Source of the DNA: Adiantum capillus-veneris | Lineage: Eukaryota; Streptophyta; Polypodiopsida; Polypodiales; Pteridaceae | DNA length: 64,000 nt | Direction of reading: 5' to 3' | NCBI GenBank assembly: GCA_014529385.2 | Contig: CM043952.1 | Span: 52,677,619 to 52,741,618, forward strand | Shown: positions 11,784 through 22,540 of the stretch, piece by piece | Position numbering within the stretch: position 1 is the stretch's first letter | Layout: each line of letters starts with the position of its first letter | The notes under the pieces: generated by a model | Seen by the model: the letters and a program-made list of their open reading frames with translations, nothing else | The model's database searches: none | What the model was told of the DNA's origin: nothing | Made by a program: the position numbers and the translations under genes

Positions 11784-11846
11784 ATACTAACGGCGCGCGG
11801 AGGTGTTTGTTGAGTTAAAAACGTGCTCCGCGCGCGCCTTTAGTAA
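11784..11846. repeat. GCGCGC palindrome, copy 4
   Basis: The clearest copy: TACTAACGGCGCGCGGAGG on the left, CTCCGCGCGCGCCTTTAGTA on the right, loop of about 24 bp. Confidence 0.8.
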
Positions 11847-11861
11847 TGCGCACTCTATCTG

Positions 11862-11912
11862 TTTCTCTCTCTCTCTCTCTCTCTCTCTATTTAAATATGC
11901 TAAGCTATAGAA

Positions 11913-11977
<65 letters not shown>
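11862..11977. repeat. CT and GA runs immediately upstream of the histone-fusion gene
   Basis: A (CT)n run (11862-11889), a short unique spacer, then GA runs to 11977, 50 bp before the ATG at 12027. They may lie in the 5' untranslated region. GA runs are known binding targets of plant GAGA-binding (BBR/BPC) factors; a role here is inference. Confidence 0.8.
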
Positions 11978-11979
<2 letters not shown>

Positions 11980-12026
11980 TAGAAAGAGAGAAGGGGATTG
12001 AGACTCTTCTTTTGGTGTACAGTGAG

Positions 12027-14787
12027 ATGGCTAGAACAAAAGCCACTGCAAGGAAGGCAGGCATGGGACCAGGATTAGCATCTAAAGCAAGTAGCAGATC
12101 TGCAACCCCAAAGAAAAGACCTGGAAAACCAAATAAAATTCTGAAAGGGCCAAGGATGAAGAAGCTGCAAACCTGCATGGTACTTTTCAAAGAAATCAGA
12201 AAGGCACAGAAATGTGTAGATTTATGCATACCAAAGCTACCCTTCCAGAGGATGGTGAGGTCCATATGTGATGAAGCTACCTGGGGCACCAAAAGGTGGA
12301 AGGTGGTGGCATTAATGGCTCTACAGGAAGCAGCAGAGGACTTCCTACTGGAGTACTTCAGTGACATGACCATTGTTGCAGCCCGTGCCGACAGGGTTAC
12401 TATAATGGACAAAGATAGTGAGACACTGAAAAGAATAAGGTGGAGGTATGACAAACTGCTCGTCCCCAATGTCTGCAAGGATAAGGAAATGAGGGAAATT
12501 TTGTTATACCCCCCGGAGCTAGTGCCACAACTCACAGTTGTAGATGTCACACATGATGTGAATACAAGGGCAAGGGCAGAGACTATTGCTCGCCAAACAG
12601 AGGACATGAGGGAAGCAGAGCTTAAGGAGAAAGCAAAAGTAGCAGTGGAGTCCCAGAGGCAAACAGAGTGCAATGTGACCCTGTCTATAGAGGCAAGCAA
12701 TCAAGAAACTCTACTTTCAATGAAGAATGGTTTGCTTGCAGAGATACCATTTGTAGGTGGAGCCAGAAAGCTAGCTCTAGAAAAAGTGGACATTAATTTA
12801 TTGCAGAATCCAGATGCTCAGATTTCAGACACAATTATCTATGCTTGTCTTAAGTAAGTGTTACTATCTTGCTAGCTTTGAAAACTCAGATAATAGGTTT
12901 GCTAACTCAGGTAGAGTCTCTGCAGCCTGATCAAAAGTCAACTCCCACTGCACACTCACACAGAGGTGTTTCTCCTTGATCCACAAATGTCAGTAATTAT
13001 TAGACAAAAGAACAGTCCATCTGGGACCTTTGAGAGTTGGTTTCTCCACTGTGCTATGCTGGTAGTTACTGTGATCATCTTTCCATATGAGAACAACCAT
13101 CACTGGAGTCTCATATGCCTTGATGTTGACCAACCAGCAGTGTGGGTGTTCAATTCAATAAAAGGAACCCACCCTGAAATTAGGCTGTAAGTGTTTTGTA
13201 TCAGAAAGTGTTTCTTATAGATATCCATGTAAATTTGAAGCCTCATGCTAACATCTTGACATTGCTTTGTGCAGTTGTATAAAGAGGTTGTTGCTTGCCT
13301 ATGGCAAGCTATGTGGAAGGTATGAACTATACAAGGCCCCAATCAAAGAAGTACCTGTCCCAAATCAAACCGATGGGAATTCTTGCGGCTGGAGATGTCT
13401 TCTCCATGCAGAATATGTCCTGCAAAGCTACTTTGCATTAAAACCTTTCATGACTAAGGTACCCATTTGGCAATGCATTCAGTTAGTTTTGGTTTAGTCT
13501 ATAAAAGAATTCTCACCATGTGTTCTTTCAATTTTGCAGAGTGCTTTAAAAAACTACACATATGATTATTTGCAAAGATACCGGGTAAGTTTAATACAAC
13601 ACCTGCTTACTATGTCTAGCCCTAGAGAGCTTGAAGATAGCGGCTTGGATGAGCGCACTATTGATCTTACAAAACATGACATGCCACCACGACAAACCCC
13701 TACATCCGATACAGTGGAATCACAACGGGCCGAGGGGGTCATATCAGCAGAAGATGAAAGAGCCGAGGATGAGGAAAGGTCAAATGAGCATATGGAAGGT
13801 GCTAAGGTACTACCGTAGGAGACAATGAAAGAGCCAAGTCAGCCAGTGGAGGAGCCAAAAGAGCCTATTGCTGAAACCCAAGATGAGGAAAGCAGGCCTA
13901 TAGATGAGCAAAAGGATATGGATGAGCAAAATGATATGGATCAGGCAAGGATGTATGAGGCAAGCCGATCAACCGAGGGAGACGAAAAGACCTTGGAAGA
14001 AACCTTGAATGAGGCAGAAAGAGCCATGGGGGAGACCCCTGATGAAGATGTGAATGATGACTATGAAGATAAAGCGGAGGAGAGCAACAACGACATGAAC
14101 ACTACAGAGACCCAGTATGGACCCTTGCTACCTGTAGATACGGTTGTTCCGGTAATGTCTATTCAAGTATGGCAAAATATGTTCAGCTTCTAACTACTTA
14201 TATGTACTTGTCAACTTTTACAGAGGTTAATTATCTTGGACGTAAATGGATTGCTGCTGATGCGGGTGCCTCTCGGTGACAGAGGACCCTTTGAGGATTT
14301 GCAAACGTTTCGGATGGGAACTTGTCGAGTCGTGGTTCGTCCAGGAGCCAAGGAATTTATTCAGTTTCTTCTTCCGCGCTTCAGAGTTTCCATATGGTCT
14401 TCAATGAAAAGGCAAAACTTGTCGCCACTAGTTGCAATAGTTTGCAGTGTATGCCAAGCTCACACGTCAGATTTTGCCTTTTTGTGTGATCAAAGAAAAT
14501 GCGTTACCGTTGAGGGCCACTACCACCCTAAAAAACCAGGCTTACCTCTTTTGTACAAACCGTTTAGCCAAATCGGTGTACCCTTTGATGCAACTAATAC
14601 ACTACTAACTGATGATACTCCTGAAAAGGGAGAACTAAATCTGCCGGGAACAACTGTCTCACCACCTTCTTTCGAGGGGCATTCCTTCGATTTTTACCTT
14701 GAAGACATTCTGATTCCATACTTACAAAAATTGTATCTCAGTCCATTGTTCACGGACGAGTTTGTACTTTCTAATGAATTAAGATGA
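12027..14787 (+). CDS. Histone H3/CENH3-like, Ulp1 (C48) protease-like, FCP1/NIF-like fusion protein
   Basis: Exons: 12027-12853, 12926-13186, 13275-13458, 13540-14151, 14224-14787; GT-AG introns, all in phase; about 815 residues. Residues 1-139 align with histone H3: MARTKATARK tail start, FKEIRKAQK, IPKLPFQRMVRSI, ALQEAAEDFL, RVTIMDKD. Loop 1 is one residue longer than in H3 and carries Trp91, as in CENH3. Residues 270-424 form a Ulp1/C48 fold: HHWSL (His335), Gln394 and Cys400 in QTDGNSCG. The Asp position 17 residues after the His is Asn352. An acidic linker (about 440-610) follows. Residues 629-815 resemble FCP1/NIF HAD domains: LDVNGLLL, RPGAKEF, IWSSMK, LLTDDTPEK. An in-frame TAG (13816-13818) interrupts exon 4 unless a possible intron 13585-13818 is removed. 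That intron starts GTAAGT, ends at that TAG and keeps the frame. The ATG at 12027 is chosen because it starts the H3-like tail. Confidence 0.8.
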
Positions 14788-14814
14788 TTCTTCTATCATG
14801 TCTTTGTCTTGTCT

Positions 14815-14922
<108 letters not shown>

Positions 14923-15051
14923 GAGAGATTTGACGTGGTAAAGAAATGTATTTCAAGCACACTTTTTCACAGGGCACAATTGAAAAATGAGATCAATAAA
15001 CTTCATGTCTTGAAAGTCATTTGTATACACTTGGGTTCACAAGAATATCTG

Positions 15052-16472
15052 TTACATTGACACTACTTCAACCCGACCATCCAACTCTTTGCACAAAATA
15101 TATTTTTCCCTTCGCCGCATCACCTTACGGCTAGCTAGGAAAAAGGAAAAATCTGATAGGTCCTTGTCCATTGACTCTTTAATGATGTCATTTCGCAAAT
15201 GCTGAAGACTGCATAGCTCCCTTATTGTAACCACCAATAGTAGGCCATGCTCTTTATCAATCACTTCCACATCCACAGTAGGATTATCTTCCAAACCTGC
15301 AGAAACCTGGTCCATAGGAATGTACTTACCGTTTAGCATTTGTGATCGCATATACCAAAATGAGAGTAACAGTGATTGGCTTGCAATCATGTACTTGACA
15401 ACTAGAGTATCAAGCGCGACCTCGCACCGTAAACCAATATCTTCCTTTGCATACCATCCTTTGTCAAGAAGTTTGTCACAGGATGACTGCTGAAATGACT
15501 TGCACATGAACATAGTTTTTGTAACTCGGATGTTGTAGCTATGAAACACCTCTATGAAGAGTGCAACAGGACAAAAGTTTGCAATTCTAACCAGTTTGGT
15601 AGGAATAGAGCTACGTAGAGACCTTTGTATATCCTTGTAGAGCTTACTTCACATTGCCTCCACCATTGTTTCCTCGGGAACTGGCCAGTCCACAGTGTTC
15701 CAATCGGTTGGTAGAGGCACTTTCACCAACATGCCATTCTTATTCCCTGAGCTGAGTTGGTAAAAGTGGTCATAAAAAAAGATTCCCTCATCAGCCAGTC
15801 TTTTGCTGCTCCTCTCTGAGTATTGTAGAGAACCAATGTGGGCATGAACAACATGGAAGAGGCCTATTATGCACTCCATAGGTTCCCATTGCTCATAAGA
15901 AGAGGGATAAACATCTGCAATATATATAAGAAGAGTTAAACTAAGAGTATCAATAAGTACAAATGACAAATCTAATGTAATTGAGCTGTGAAGAATGGAG
16001 ACATTACTCATAACAAGCGGGAGAAACATTGCAAAATATATAAGAAAAGTTATAATGAGAGTTTCAGTAAGCTCACATGTCAAGAGTACTTACAATTACA
16101 ACGTGGTTGATGTATATCTGATACATTTCCACCGTTTGCTATCACCTCTGGATGGGTAAACACATGCTGAACAAGAACTTCTTTTACAGATCTTTTGCCG
16201 ATTTCAACTTTGAAATCCAACACCTTGGCCTTCCATGCTGAGCGGTAAACGTTGATACCACTAGACCTCTTGGGTCTTCTTGGTTGCATGAGGACCCATG
16301 AACCTTTGTTTATCCTTTGTCCAACCCATTGGTTCTCTGCACTTATTGAAGCTGGTATTGTAATTGAGGATATGCTACTACTTGGCCTTCTAGGCAAAGT
16401 GCAGTTGTTGGTTGTTGGTGTGAGAGACAGTAAACACCTGGAGGCTCTTGGGCGAGAAGACGTGGACGCCAT
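15052..16472 (-). CDS. Uncharacterised transposon gene 4
   Basis: Exon 1 is 16472-16094, with an ATG at 16472 about 320 bp inside the right terminus. It encodes a Ser/Arg/Pro-rich start, then QWVGQRINKGSWVLMQPRRP and KRSVKEVLVQHVFTHPEV. The GT-AG intron 16093-15915 joins it in phase to exon 2 (15914 to about 15649: PSSYEQWEPMECIIGLFHVV, YDHFYQLSSGNKNGMLVKVP). A further open stretch (15549-15052, with KGWYAKEDIGLRCEVALDTL and RRREKYILCKELDGRVEVV) is probably a third exon, but I could not settle an in-phase junction. I recognise no domain and suggest no function. Exon 2 is preceded by a duplicated copy of its own splice boundary. Confidence 0.55.
15888..16085. repeat. Tandem duplication across the gene 4 splice acceptor
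   Basis: About 15888-15967 and 15998-16082 are diverged copies of one unit containing ACTCATAA, an ACAT(C)TGCAA site and ATATATAAGAA. In the copy further into the intron (15998-16082) the CAG acceptor has lost its G. Only the exon-proximal site at 15915-15917 remains usable. Confidence 0.7.
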
Positions 16473-16793
16473 AGCTCTCAGAGAAAAGCTTTAGTGGAGG
16501 GAGATTCACTTTGAAAGAATTCTAATGGAGGGAAAGTGTTTTAGAATTCCAATATCTTGTGCGGGCTTAATGGTCACCCTCCAGTACGTTAATGACCATA
16601 AGAGAATATCAGAAGTGGGACCACATGCAAGCACCTAAAAGCTCGGTAAAAGGAAGGAAATTACTATGCTACAATCCTAGTTTCATGAAAGTTTTATGCT
16701 ATTTTCCTATTTTTTGAGTCTTTCCACGTACTTTTCTACGTAACGTAGCCTTCATGCTCATTGGACGCGCTCTATTTTTCTCTCTCTTCATAT

Positions 16794-16826
16794 GGCCCTC
16801 CAAATGACCTCTGAAATTTCCTAATG
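16794..16826 (-). repeat. Right terminal inverted repeat (33 bp)
   Basis: Perfect inverted copy of 3478-3510, ending CCTAATG at 16826. Confidence 0.9.
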
Positions 16827-17092
16827 AAACGTAGAAAAAGGGGGAGGCAGAGCTCCCCCATCATCCGTGCGCTCGTGGATGATGGGGGAGCTCTACCTCC
16901 CCCTTTTTTTGTTGATGCGGATGATGGGGGAGCTCCATCTCCCCTTTTTATTACGTTTTTGATGTGTTTATTGAACAAATATATATATCAAATAATGTAG
17001 GTTTTATTTCAAAAACCTTAATCAAAAGCATTTTTCTTGCAATACGGTTGACGTGCACAGATGATGGGGGAGCTCTGACTCCCCCTTTTTTT
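16827..17092. repeat. G-rich hairpin copy C and right outer foldback arm
   Basis: AAACGTA and a poly-A/GGGGGAGG arm (16827-16866) pair with a right arm at about 16877-16910. A second right arm (16914-16950) ends in TTACGTTT, pairing with the opening AAACGTA. The segment 16957-17041 is the inverted match of 3428-3477. A third right half-arm lies at about 17053-17092. Confidence 0.75.
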
Positions 17093-19766
17093 GTTGATTT
17101 GATGAGCTTTGTCAATTTTTTTTAATTTTGTGGAGTTAATACCAAAATTTGATGAAATCTATATGATAATTTGTATGCTTTAATCCCAAAATTGCAAAAA
17201 AAAAGAGGGGGGGGGAGGGAGGCAAAATTGTCATGCCAAGGGTGATTCCCGGTGGTCATGGACTAGGCCCAAGGGGCCGGCTCCAAGTGTGGATTGGGAA
17301 TGAGGCCTAAGGGGCTATTTAATGGGAGGTTGGGCGGTTCATTCTCATGCAGTCCCACCATGGCCTTTACATTGATATACATGTTTGGATCTATTTTTTG
17401 CTAAATGCATGCACACTAGGTGTTATGGGCCCTAGTGTTTAGCAAAGGCTGGTTTGTAATGGCATGTGTATTCATCAAGATGTTGCTTATGCAGCATCTT
17501 GCACTCTATGTGCAGTATCTCTATGCAATTACTAATGGGTCTACAATCACCAATAGATGTCATGGCTTGGTTTGGGTGCTTGTGGATTTTGTAAGTTAAC
17601 CATGATGGTTATTCAGGACATTGTTGATTCCTCAGCAATGTTGTACAACATTGTGATCCTTGTTTACCAGTCATCTGGGACAATTGTTTGTAAACCGTGA
17701 GAGAAACACATCTCAGTACTGTAAGTTATCCAAGGGGATAGGCAGATTACAAAGTGTAATTTTGTGCTAAAGGATATGAAAAGTGCGTACATTAGCACCA
17801 ATAAATCCAATTAATAATAATTTATTTCTCTACTTGGAGTTTGCTTACCATCAGTTAAAGCATGTTTGCGACTAGGTTTAGTCTCTTCATGTATATCCAA
17901 TTTATTTTTAAAGGGCTTCATTGGAGATACATAGAACTATACTCTATACTATATATAAATATACACGTATTATAAATAATTTTTAAAACATCATATATTT
18001 TATATATACTATGTTCAAATCTTCTATATGCGCGTATTTGGGGAGATTTTCAAATCTCGATAGTTAACAGATGGTTTCAGTAAAATGCTGATTCAAATGC
18101 ATCTTAATGGCTATGATTGTGCATATCTTAAAGAGTGAATATTCCCAATCTCTTTAGAACAGTTTTCAATGAGCGCATTAACTTTTTTCAGTTGCATGCT
18201 TTTACACTTTCTTTGTACCTTATACACATTCTCTTCCTTCTCTTTTCGTCATTTTATTTACCTCAAGTATTATTCCTCCCTGTGTGTCTCAAACATGACA
18301 GCTACAGCTACAACTATGCTTTCATGGACAATTAATGGTGCTCAAATAGATTATAGAGTCTCATTATGAAATGCAGAGCTTCTACTTAGTGAATATTTTC
18401 TTCAAAGCCTATTTCCTAGAGTATATTAAGTTTGAAGGCTTGCAAGCAGTCGTTTAGACAGGGAGCTCCAAGTCTAAGGTCAATGTGTTACCAAGATGGG
18501 ATCATGAAGATCAAAAGCACTACCTTCTTAACCATTTTCTGTCCTCAGCTTACCACATTCTTCATTCGGATGACTATGTTTATGAGGCTGACAATTTAGA
18601 AACAAGTGATTCTTCTATGTTCGCTACACCATGTAACAAAATTTTGACTCCATCACATTTAAATGCTGATATTGATGAAGATACAATCGTAGTTTTTTTG
18701 GAGACAGTGGAACTAGCCAGGTCACCAGGACCCTTTCAAAACACAAAAGATGGGGTGGAGCATACAAGGCAGGAGTATTCAAAGAATACATCCATCATTT
18801 CATGGATGAAAGACAAAGGTAAATTTTGCAGGTTGTCTAAACTTTTAGAGATTTGTGTACCTCCCAAAGAGGTTGATGAGCTCCCAAATTTTTATAATGG
18901 CAATGTTTGTTTTTATCTTCCTCCAATTCACAACAATAAAAGGATGCTCTGTATGGAGCAGAAGTACAAAAGGTCATCTTTGGTCTCGCCCAACATCCAC
19001 CAACATGGCCAGAGATTGCACTGTGCATTTGAGTTATTTTCTTGGAAGCGTTCAATGTTGCAAAGTGACATGCTCTTTTCACCTTGGTGAAAGGAGATAC
19101 AATGATTCCTTCTTTCATGAACATTTGGTCAAACAAATCAGCATGGGCTATCCTGCTTGTTGTGAAGGTATATCTAGAATAAGCTACCACTATTGTGACA
19201 AAATGATCACTTGTTGAAATGTTTGCAAGTGTATAATCTATATGTGATGCCAAAGGAAACAACAATAACATGTTTGGTGATCCATCTTGGAGTGCATGAC
19301 CACAATGTACAGCCAGGTACTAGAAGGGCATCTCTTGAAAAGGTGCACAATCTTGTTAAGATAGTTTTAAAGACAGAGAAAGGGGGTTTTTAGAAAAGTA
19401 TAGATGTTAGCTACTCGTCAAATGCTATTCCAATCTTTGACTAAAGAAGATAATTTAGAAGCCACTAATGTAGAGCTTAACCATTTTCTTGAGGAAATGA
19501 TGCACAAAAAAACATGTCGCTATAGATAGACAAATACATCACATTGAAATGTACCCGAAACTAAAATCTTTGAGTACCTATGCATAGCTTATGTTTCCAT
19601 GATTCTAATGACTACTTGGACGCAAAAAATAAACATCATTTGTTATACTTACGGCCACCAATAGCTCGCAGATGTGCAAGCGTGTTTGCTCCGTCTCGCG
19701 CAGAATGCTTGGTGTTGGTACGTAGCTCTTGACGAGCCTAGCATGATGGTGTAGTCAGATCTCCAA
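17093..19766. other. AT-rich intergenic sequence, one unrecognised ORF relic
   Basis: No microsatellite or terminal repeat stands out. A plus-strand frame at 18485-19090 (about 200 codons) has ordinary, non-repetitive composition (TIVVFLETVELARSPGPF, KLLEICVPPKEVDELPN). Adjacent frames contain words that seem to continue it after frameshifts, for example KVIFGLAQHPPTWPEIALCI near 18970. I could not assign a family; it is probably a decayed mobile-element gene. Confidence 0.4.
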
Positions 19767-19912
19767 TGTTGAGAGAGAAAGAGAGAGCACAGAAATAGAA
19801 CCCCAAAGTGTGTATATAGAATACACACATGAGATGATGTATATATAGAGGGGACCTGGGTGCCATATATAGAGAAGCCATATATTGAGTAGATTCACAT
19901 TTAGGCTCAACA
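19767..19912 (-). repeat. 3' LTR of the small retroelement
   Basis: 146 bp, TGTTGAG...CTCAACA. It contains a 4-bp TATA expansion relative to the other LTR (TGTATATAGAATAC against TGTAGAATAC). Confidence 0.88.
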
Positions 19913-20032
19913 CCCCCGTTGAAATAAGGGTCCCTAACTGTGGATGAAAAAACCCTTGGGGGATCAAGGGAAAAACCCACAGTTCTATATACACCCACTA
20001 TTATATTATAAAAATCATTGAATATACAAATG

Positions 20033-20130
20033 TTCATGAGGAGTTACATCACTCCTTTTACAATGAATATTTTATGAGGAGCTACATCACTCCTTTTACA
20101 ATGAATGTTTTATGAGGAGTTACATTACTC
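20033..20130. repeat. 41-bp tandem repeat (about 2.5 units)
   Basis: Units of ATGAGGAGTTACATCACTCC followed by TTTTACAATGAATATTTT, inside the small LTR element. Confidence 0.8.
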
Positions 20131-20589
20131 CAATCCTATCAAATACAATAATGAATACAAAGGTTCAATGAAGAGGTGTAAAGGCTATCGATTAGCTCGT
20201 AATCAGAAGTGTCTCCAAGAATCTGTTGTATAGCTTGTCATCACTATCGCATCACCAAACATATCTTCATGTTGTCATCAATATGGCATCACCAAACATG
20301 TCTTCATAAATCTTTTATTGTCACCAAGTTTTTCATCATGAAATCAATTCTTTGATCAATCCTACATAGATCATAGACTCAAAAAACATAGTCATGAAAA
20401 TTATTAGCATCGTTAGTGAAATAATTACATTCACAATGCCATAAGAGATGGTTCGTGACGCCACTCGTTTGACGACATGTATATGCATGACAACATATGT
20501 GGACATAAAGTATGAACATAAAAATTACAAGATGCATGATACGTGATGCAAATGACATGTGTATATACTACATAAAATGACATTTATCA

Positions 20590-21010
20590 ACGTAGTGATA
20601 TCAATGAGTATCATCAAAGTATTAACAAAATATCATCACTGTATCAATAAAAATTATCATGGTATCAACGAAAAGAATCAAAGAATAATCGTTGTATCAA
20701 CGAAACAACGTCATGGCATCACCGAAAATAACCATGGTATCAACGAAACAACATCATGATATCACTAAGAATAATCATTGTACCAACGAAACAACATCAT
20801 GGTATCACCGAGAATAATCATTGTATCAACGAAACAATGTCATGGTATCAACAACGAGAATAACCACGGTATCAACGAAACAACATCATGGTATCACCGA
20901 GAATAACCATGGAATCAACGAAGTATCATCATGGCATCACTGAGAATAACCATCGTATCAACGAAAATCACCATGACCAAAGTACTAACAAAACATCATC
21001 ATGGTACCAC
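20590..21010. repeat. About 43-bp minisatellite array
   Basis: Degenerate units containing GTATCAACGAAACAA and CATCATGGTATCACCGAG are repeated roughly nine times. Frames across it are not credible proteins. Confidence 0.85.
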
Positions 21011-21039
21011 GGCTCGACTGAATTGGAACGATATGTAAC

Positions 21040-21975
21040 TGGCTTCTGCAGCAAAGTTATGTCAGTAACAAATATATGATTGATGAAGAGAAAATATAAT
21101 TGAGGATTTTTCTATTGTGAGGAAAATCAAAAGCAAAAAGTAAAATTTTCTTTTCAAACATATTCGCAGTACAAGAACGATAACCCAAAATCGGTGCACA
21201 ATTTAGAGAAACTTTCTTCTGCAAAGTTATACACCACATCGATTCCAATGGCTCAAGTAAATAGTTTCTACAAAATCATTTGCAATTAGCAGAATAATAA
21301 AATAAAAAAACCAAAAACAAAAGTTTCTTCTCTGACACGTACGCAGTCCGCAAACGGTAACTAAAATTAATGCGCAGAATTTGAAAAAACTTCCTTCTGC
21401 AAAGTTGTAGACCATATTAATTCGAGTGTCTCCACAAACTGTTTCTGCAAAATTGTTCTCAATTAGGAGAAAAAACAAAAAACAAAAATGAAAGTTGCTT
21501 TTCAGGCATGTACGCAGTCCGTCAACGATAACTCAAAATCCATGAAGAATTTGAAAAAACTTCCTTCTGCGAAGTTGTAGACCACATCGATTCCAATGTC
21601 TTTCACAAATAGTTTCTGCAAAATCATTTTCAATTAAGAGAAAAATCAAAAACATAAAACAAAAGTTGCTTTTCAGGCATCTATGCAATCCGCGAACGAT
21701 AACTCAAAATCAGTGCAGAATTTGGAAAAACTTCCTTCTGCAAAGTTGTAGACCACATCGATTCCCATGACGCCAGCGGGTAGTTTCTACAGAATTGTTT
21801 TCAATTAGCAAAAAAATTAAAAATAAAAAGCGGAAGTTCCTTTTTAGGTATGTACGCAGTCAGCGAGTGATAACTCAAAATCGGTGCAGAATTTCTACAA
21901 ACTTTCTTCTGCGAGTAGTTTTTGCAAAATCGTTTTTGATTAGGAGAAAAATCAAAAACAAAAACGTATTGCTCT
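21040..21975. repeat. About 170-bp tandem array
   Basis: Five to six diverged units marked by CTTCTGCAAAGTTGTAGACC, TAGTTTCTGCAAAAT and CGATAACTCAAAATC. Successive CTTCTGC marks near 21043, 21218, 21394, 21563, 21733 and 21905 give a period of about 170 bp. Confidence 0.85.
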
Positions 21976-21982
21976 GAAACCA
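21971..21982 (-). promoter_or_regulatory. Primer-binding site of the small LTR element
   Basis: TGGTTTCAGAGC on the minus strand directly next to the LTR. The canonical initiator-methionine tRNA site is TGGTATCAGAGC (11 of 12 match). It fixes the element's orientation as minus. Confidence 0.8.
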
Positions 21983-22124
21983 TGTTGAGAGAGAAAGAGA
22001 GAGCACAGAAATAGAACCCCAAAGTGTGTAGAATACACACATGAGATGATGTATGTATAGAGGGGACCTGGGTGCCATATATAGAGAAGCCATATATTGA
22101 GTAGCTTCACATATAAGCTCAACA
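21983..22124 (-). repeat. 5' LTR of the small retroelement
   Basis: 142 bp, nearly identical to 19767-19912. Followed by the TCCAA target duplication. Confidence 0.88.
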
Positions 22125-22166
22125 TCCAATACTATGAGAAAGTGGGGAGTAGTGCCAGGATGAAGC

Positions 22167-22169
<3 letters not shown>

Positions 22170-22228
<59 letters not shown>

Positions 22229-22229
22229 A
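22170..22229. repeat. (CT)n/(CA)n microsatellite
   Basis: CT run followed by CA run. Confidence 0.95.
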
Positions 22230-22540
22230 TTCGACGACAACTCAAAACTTGATGATGATAAAAGTTCTTCTTAGAAAATGACCTAGGTACCTTATATACT
22301 AAGGCTAACATAGGTTAAACCTAAAATAGAGTTGAAGGGGTAAAATGGCTTTATATGTACAATATGAAAGTGGCATTACACCCCGTATTCTGTAATAACA
22401 CTAACAACTCATTACAAATGATGTTTTTAACCATAATCTGTAGCATTTCATAACTCTCAAAAAACAAGGCTTTGCTGAGTTAGGTTGTGATGTTGAACCA
22501 CAAGTAAAAAAAAACTCCAAGAAATTGAAAAGGCAAAGTA

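Larger units (their letters stand above)
19767..22124 (-). mobile_element. Small non-autonomous LTR retroelement
   Basis: Two direct repeats, 19767-19912 (146 bp) and 21983-22124 (142 bp), both begin TGTTGAG and end CTCAACA. The unit is flanked by the 5-bp direct repeat TCCAA (19762-19766 and 22125-22129). On the minus strand a primer-binding site, TGGTTTCAGAGC, directly abuts the 5' LTR (21982-21971). It is one base off the usual initiator-methionine tRNA site. A short G run (ACGGGGG) abuts the 3' LTR as a polypurine tract. The 2.1-kb interior has no gag or pol and consists largely of tandem arrays, so the element must have been mobilised in trans. It is small, like TRIM elements, but larger than is typical. 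Confidence 0.88.

Noticed and set aside
11900-12700. Long minus-strand frame opposite the histone-fusion gene
   Set aside because: It is a shadow: the plus strand encodes recognisable histone H3 words and continues through spliced exons, while the minus frame begins and ends in microsatellites and matches nothing.
14236-14787. The FCP1-like exon as a separate one-exon gene
   Set aside because: The frame starts at a TTG, not an ATG, and is joined in phase to the preceding acidic exon by a clear GT-AG intron.
16827-17092. CRISPR-like repeats
   Set aside because: The repeated G-rich arms are palindrome halves of one hairpin family with no regular spacers, and the genome is eukaryotic.
20559-21079. 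Protein-coding frames in the 43-bp array
   Set aside because: They consist of repeated Thr/Asn/Gly/Ile words produced by the minisatellite units and lie inside a non-autonomous LTR element.
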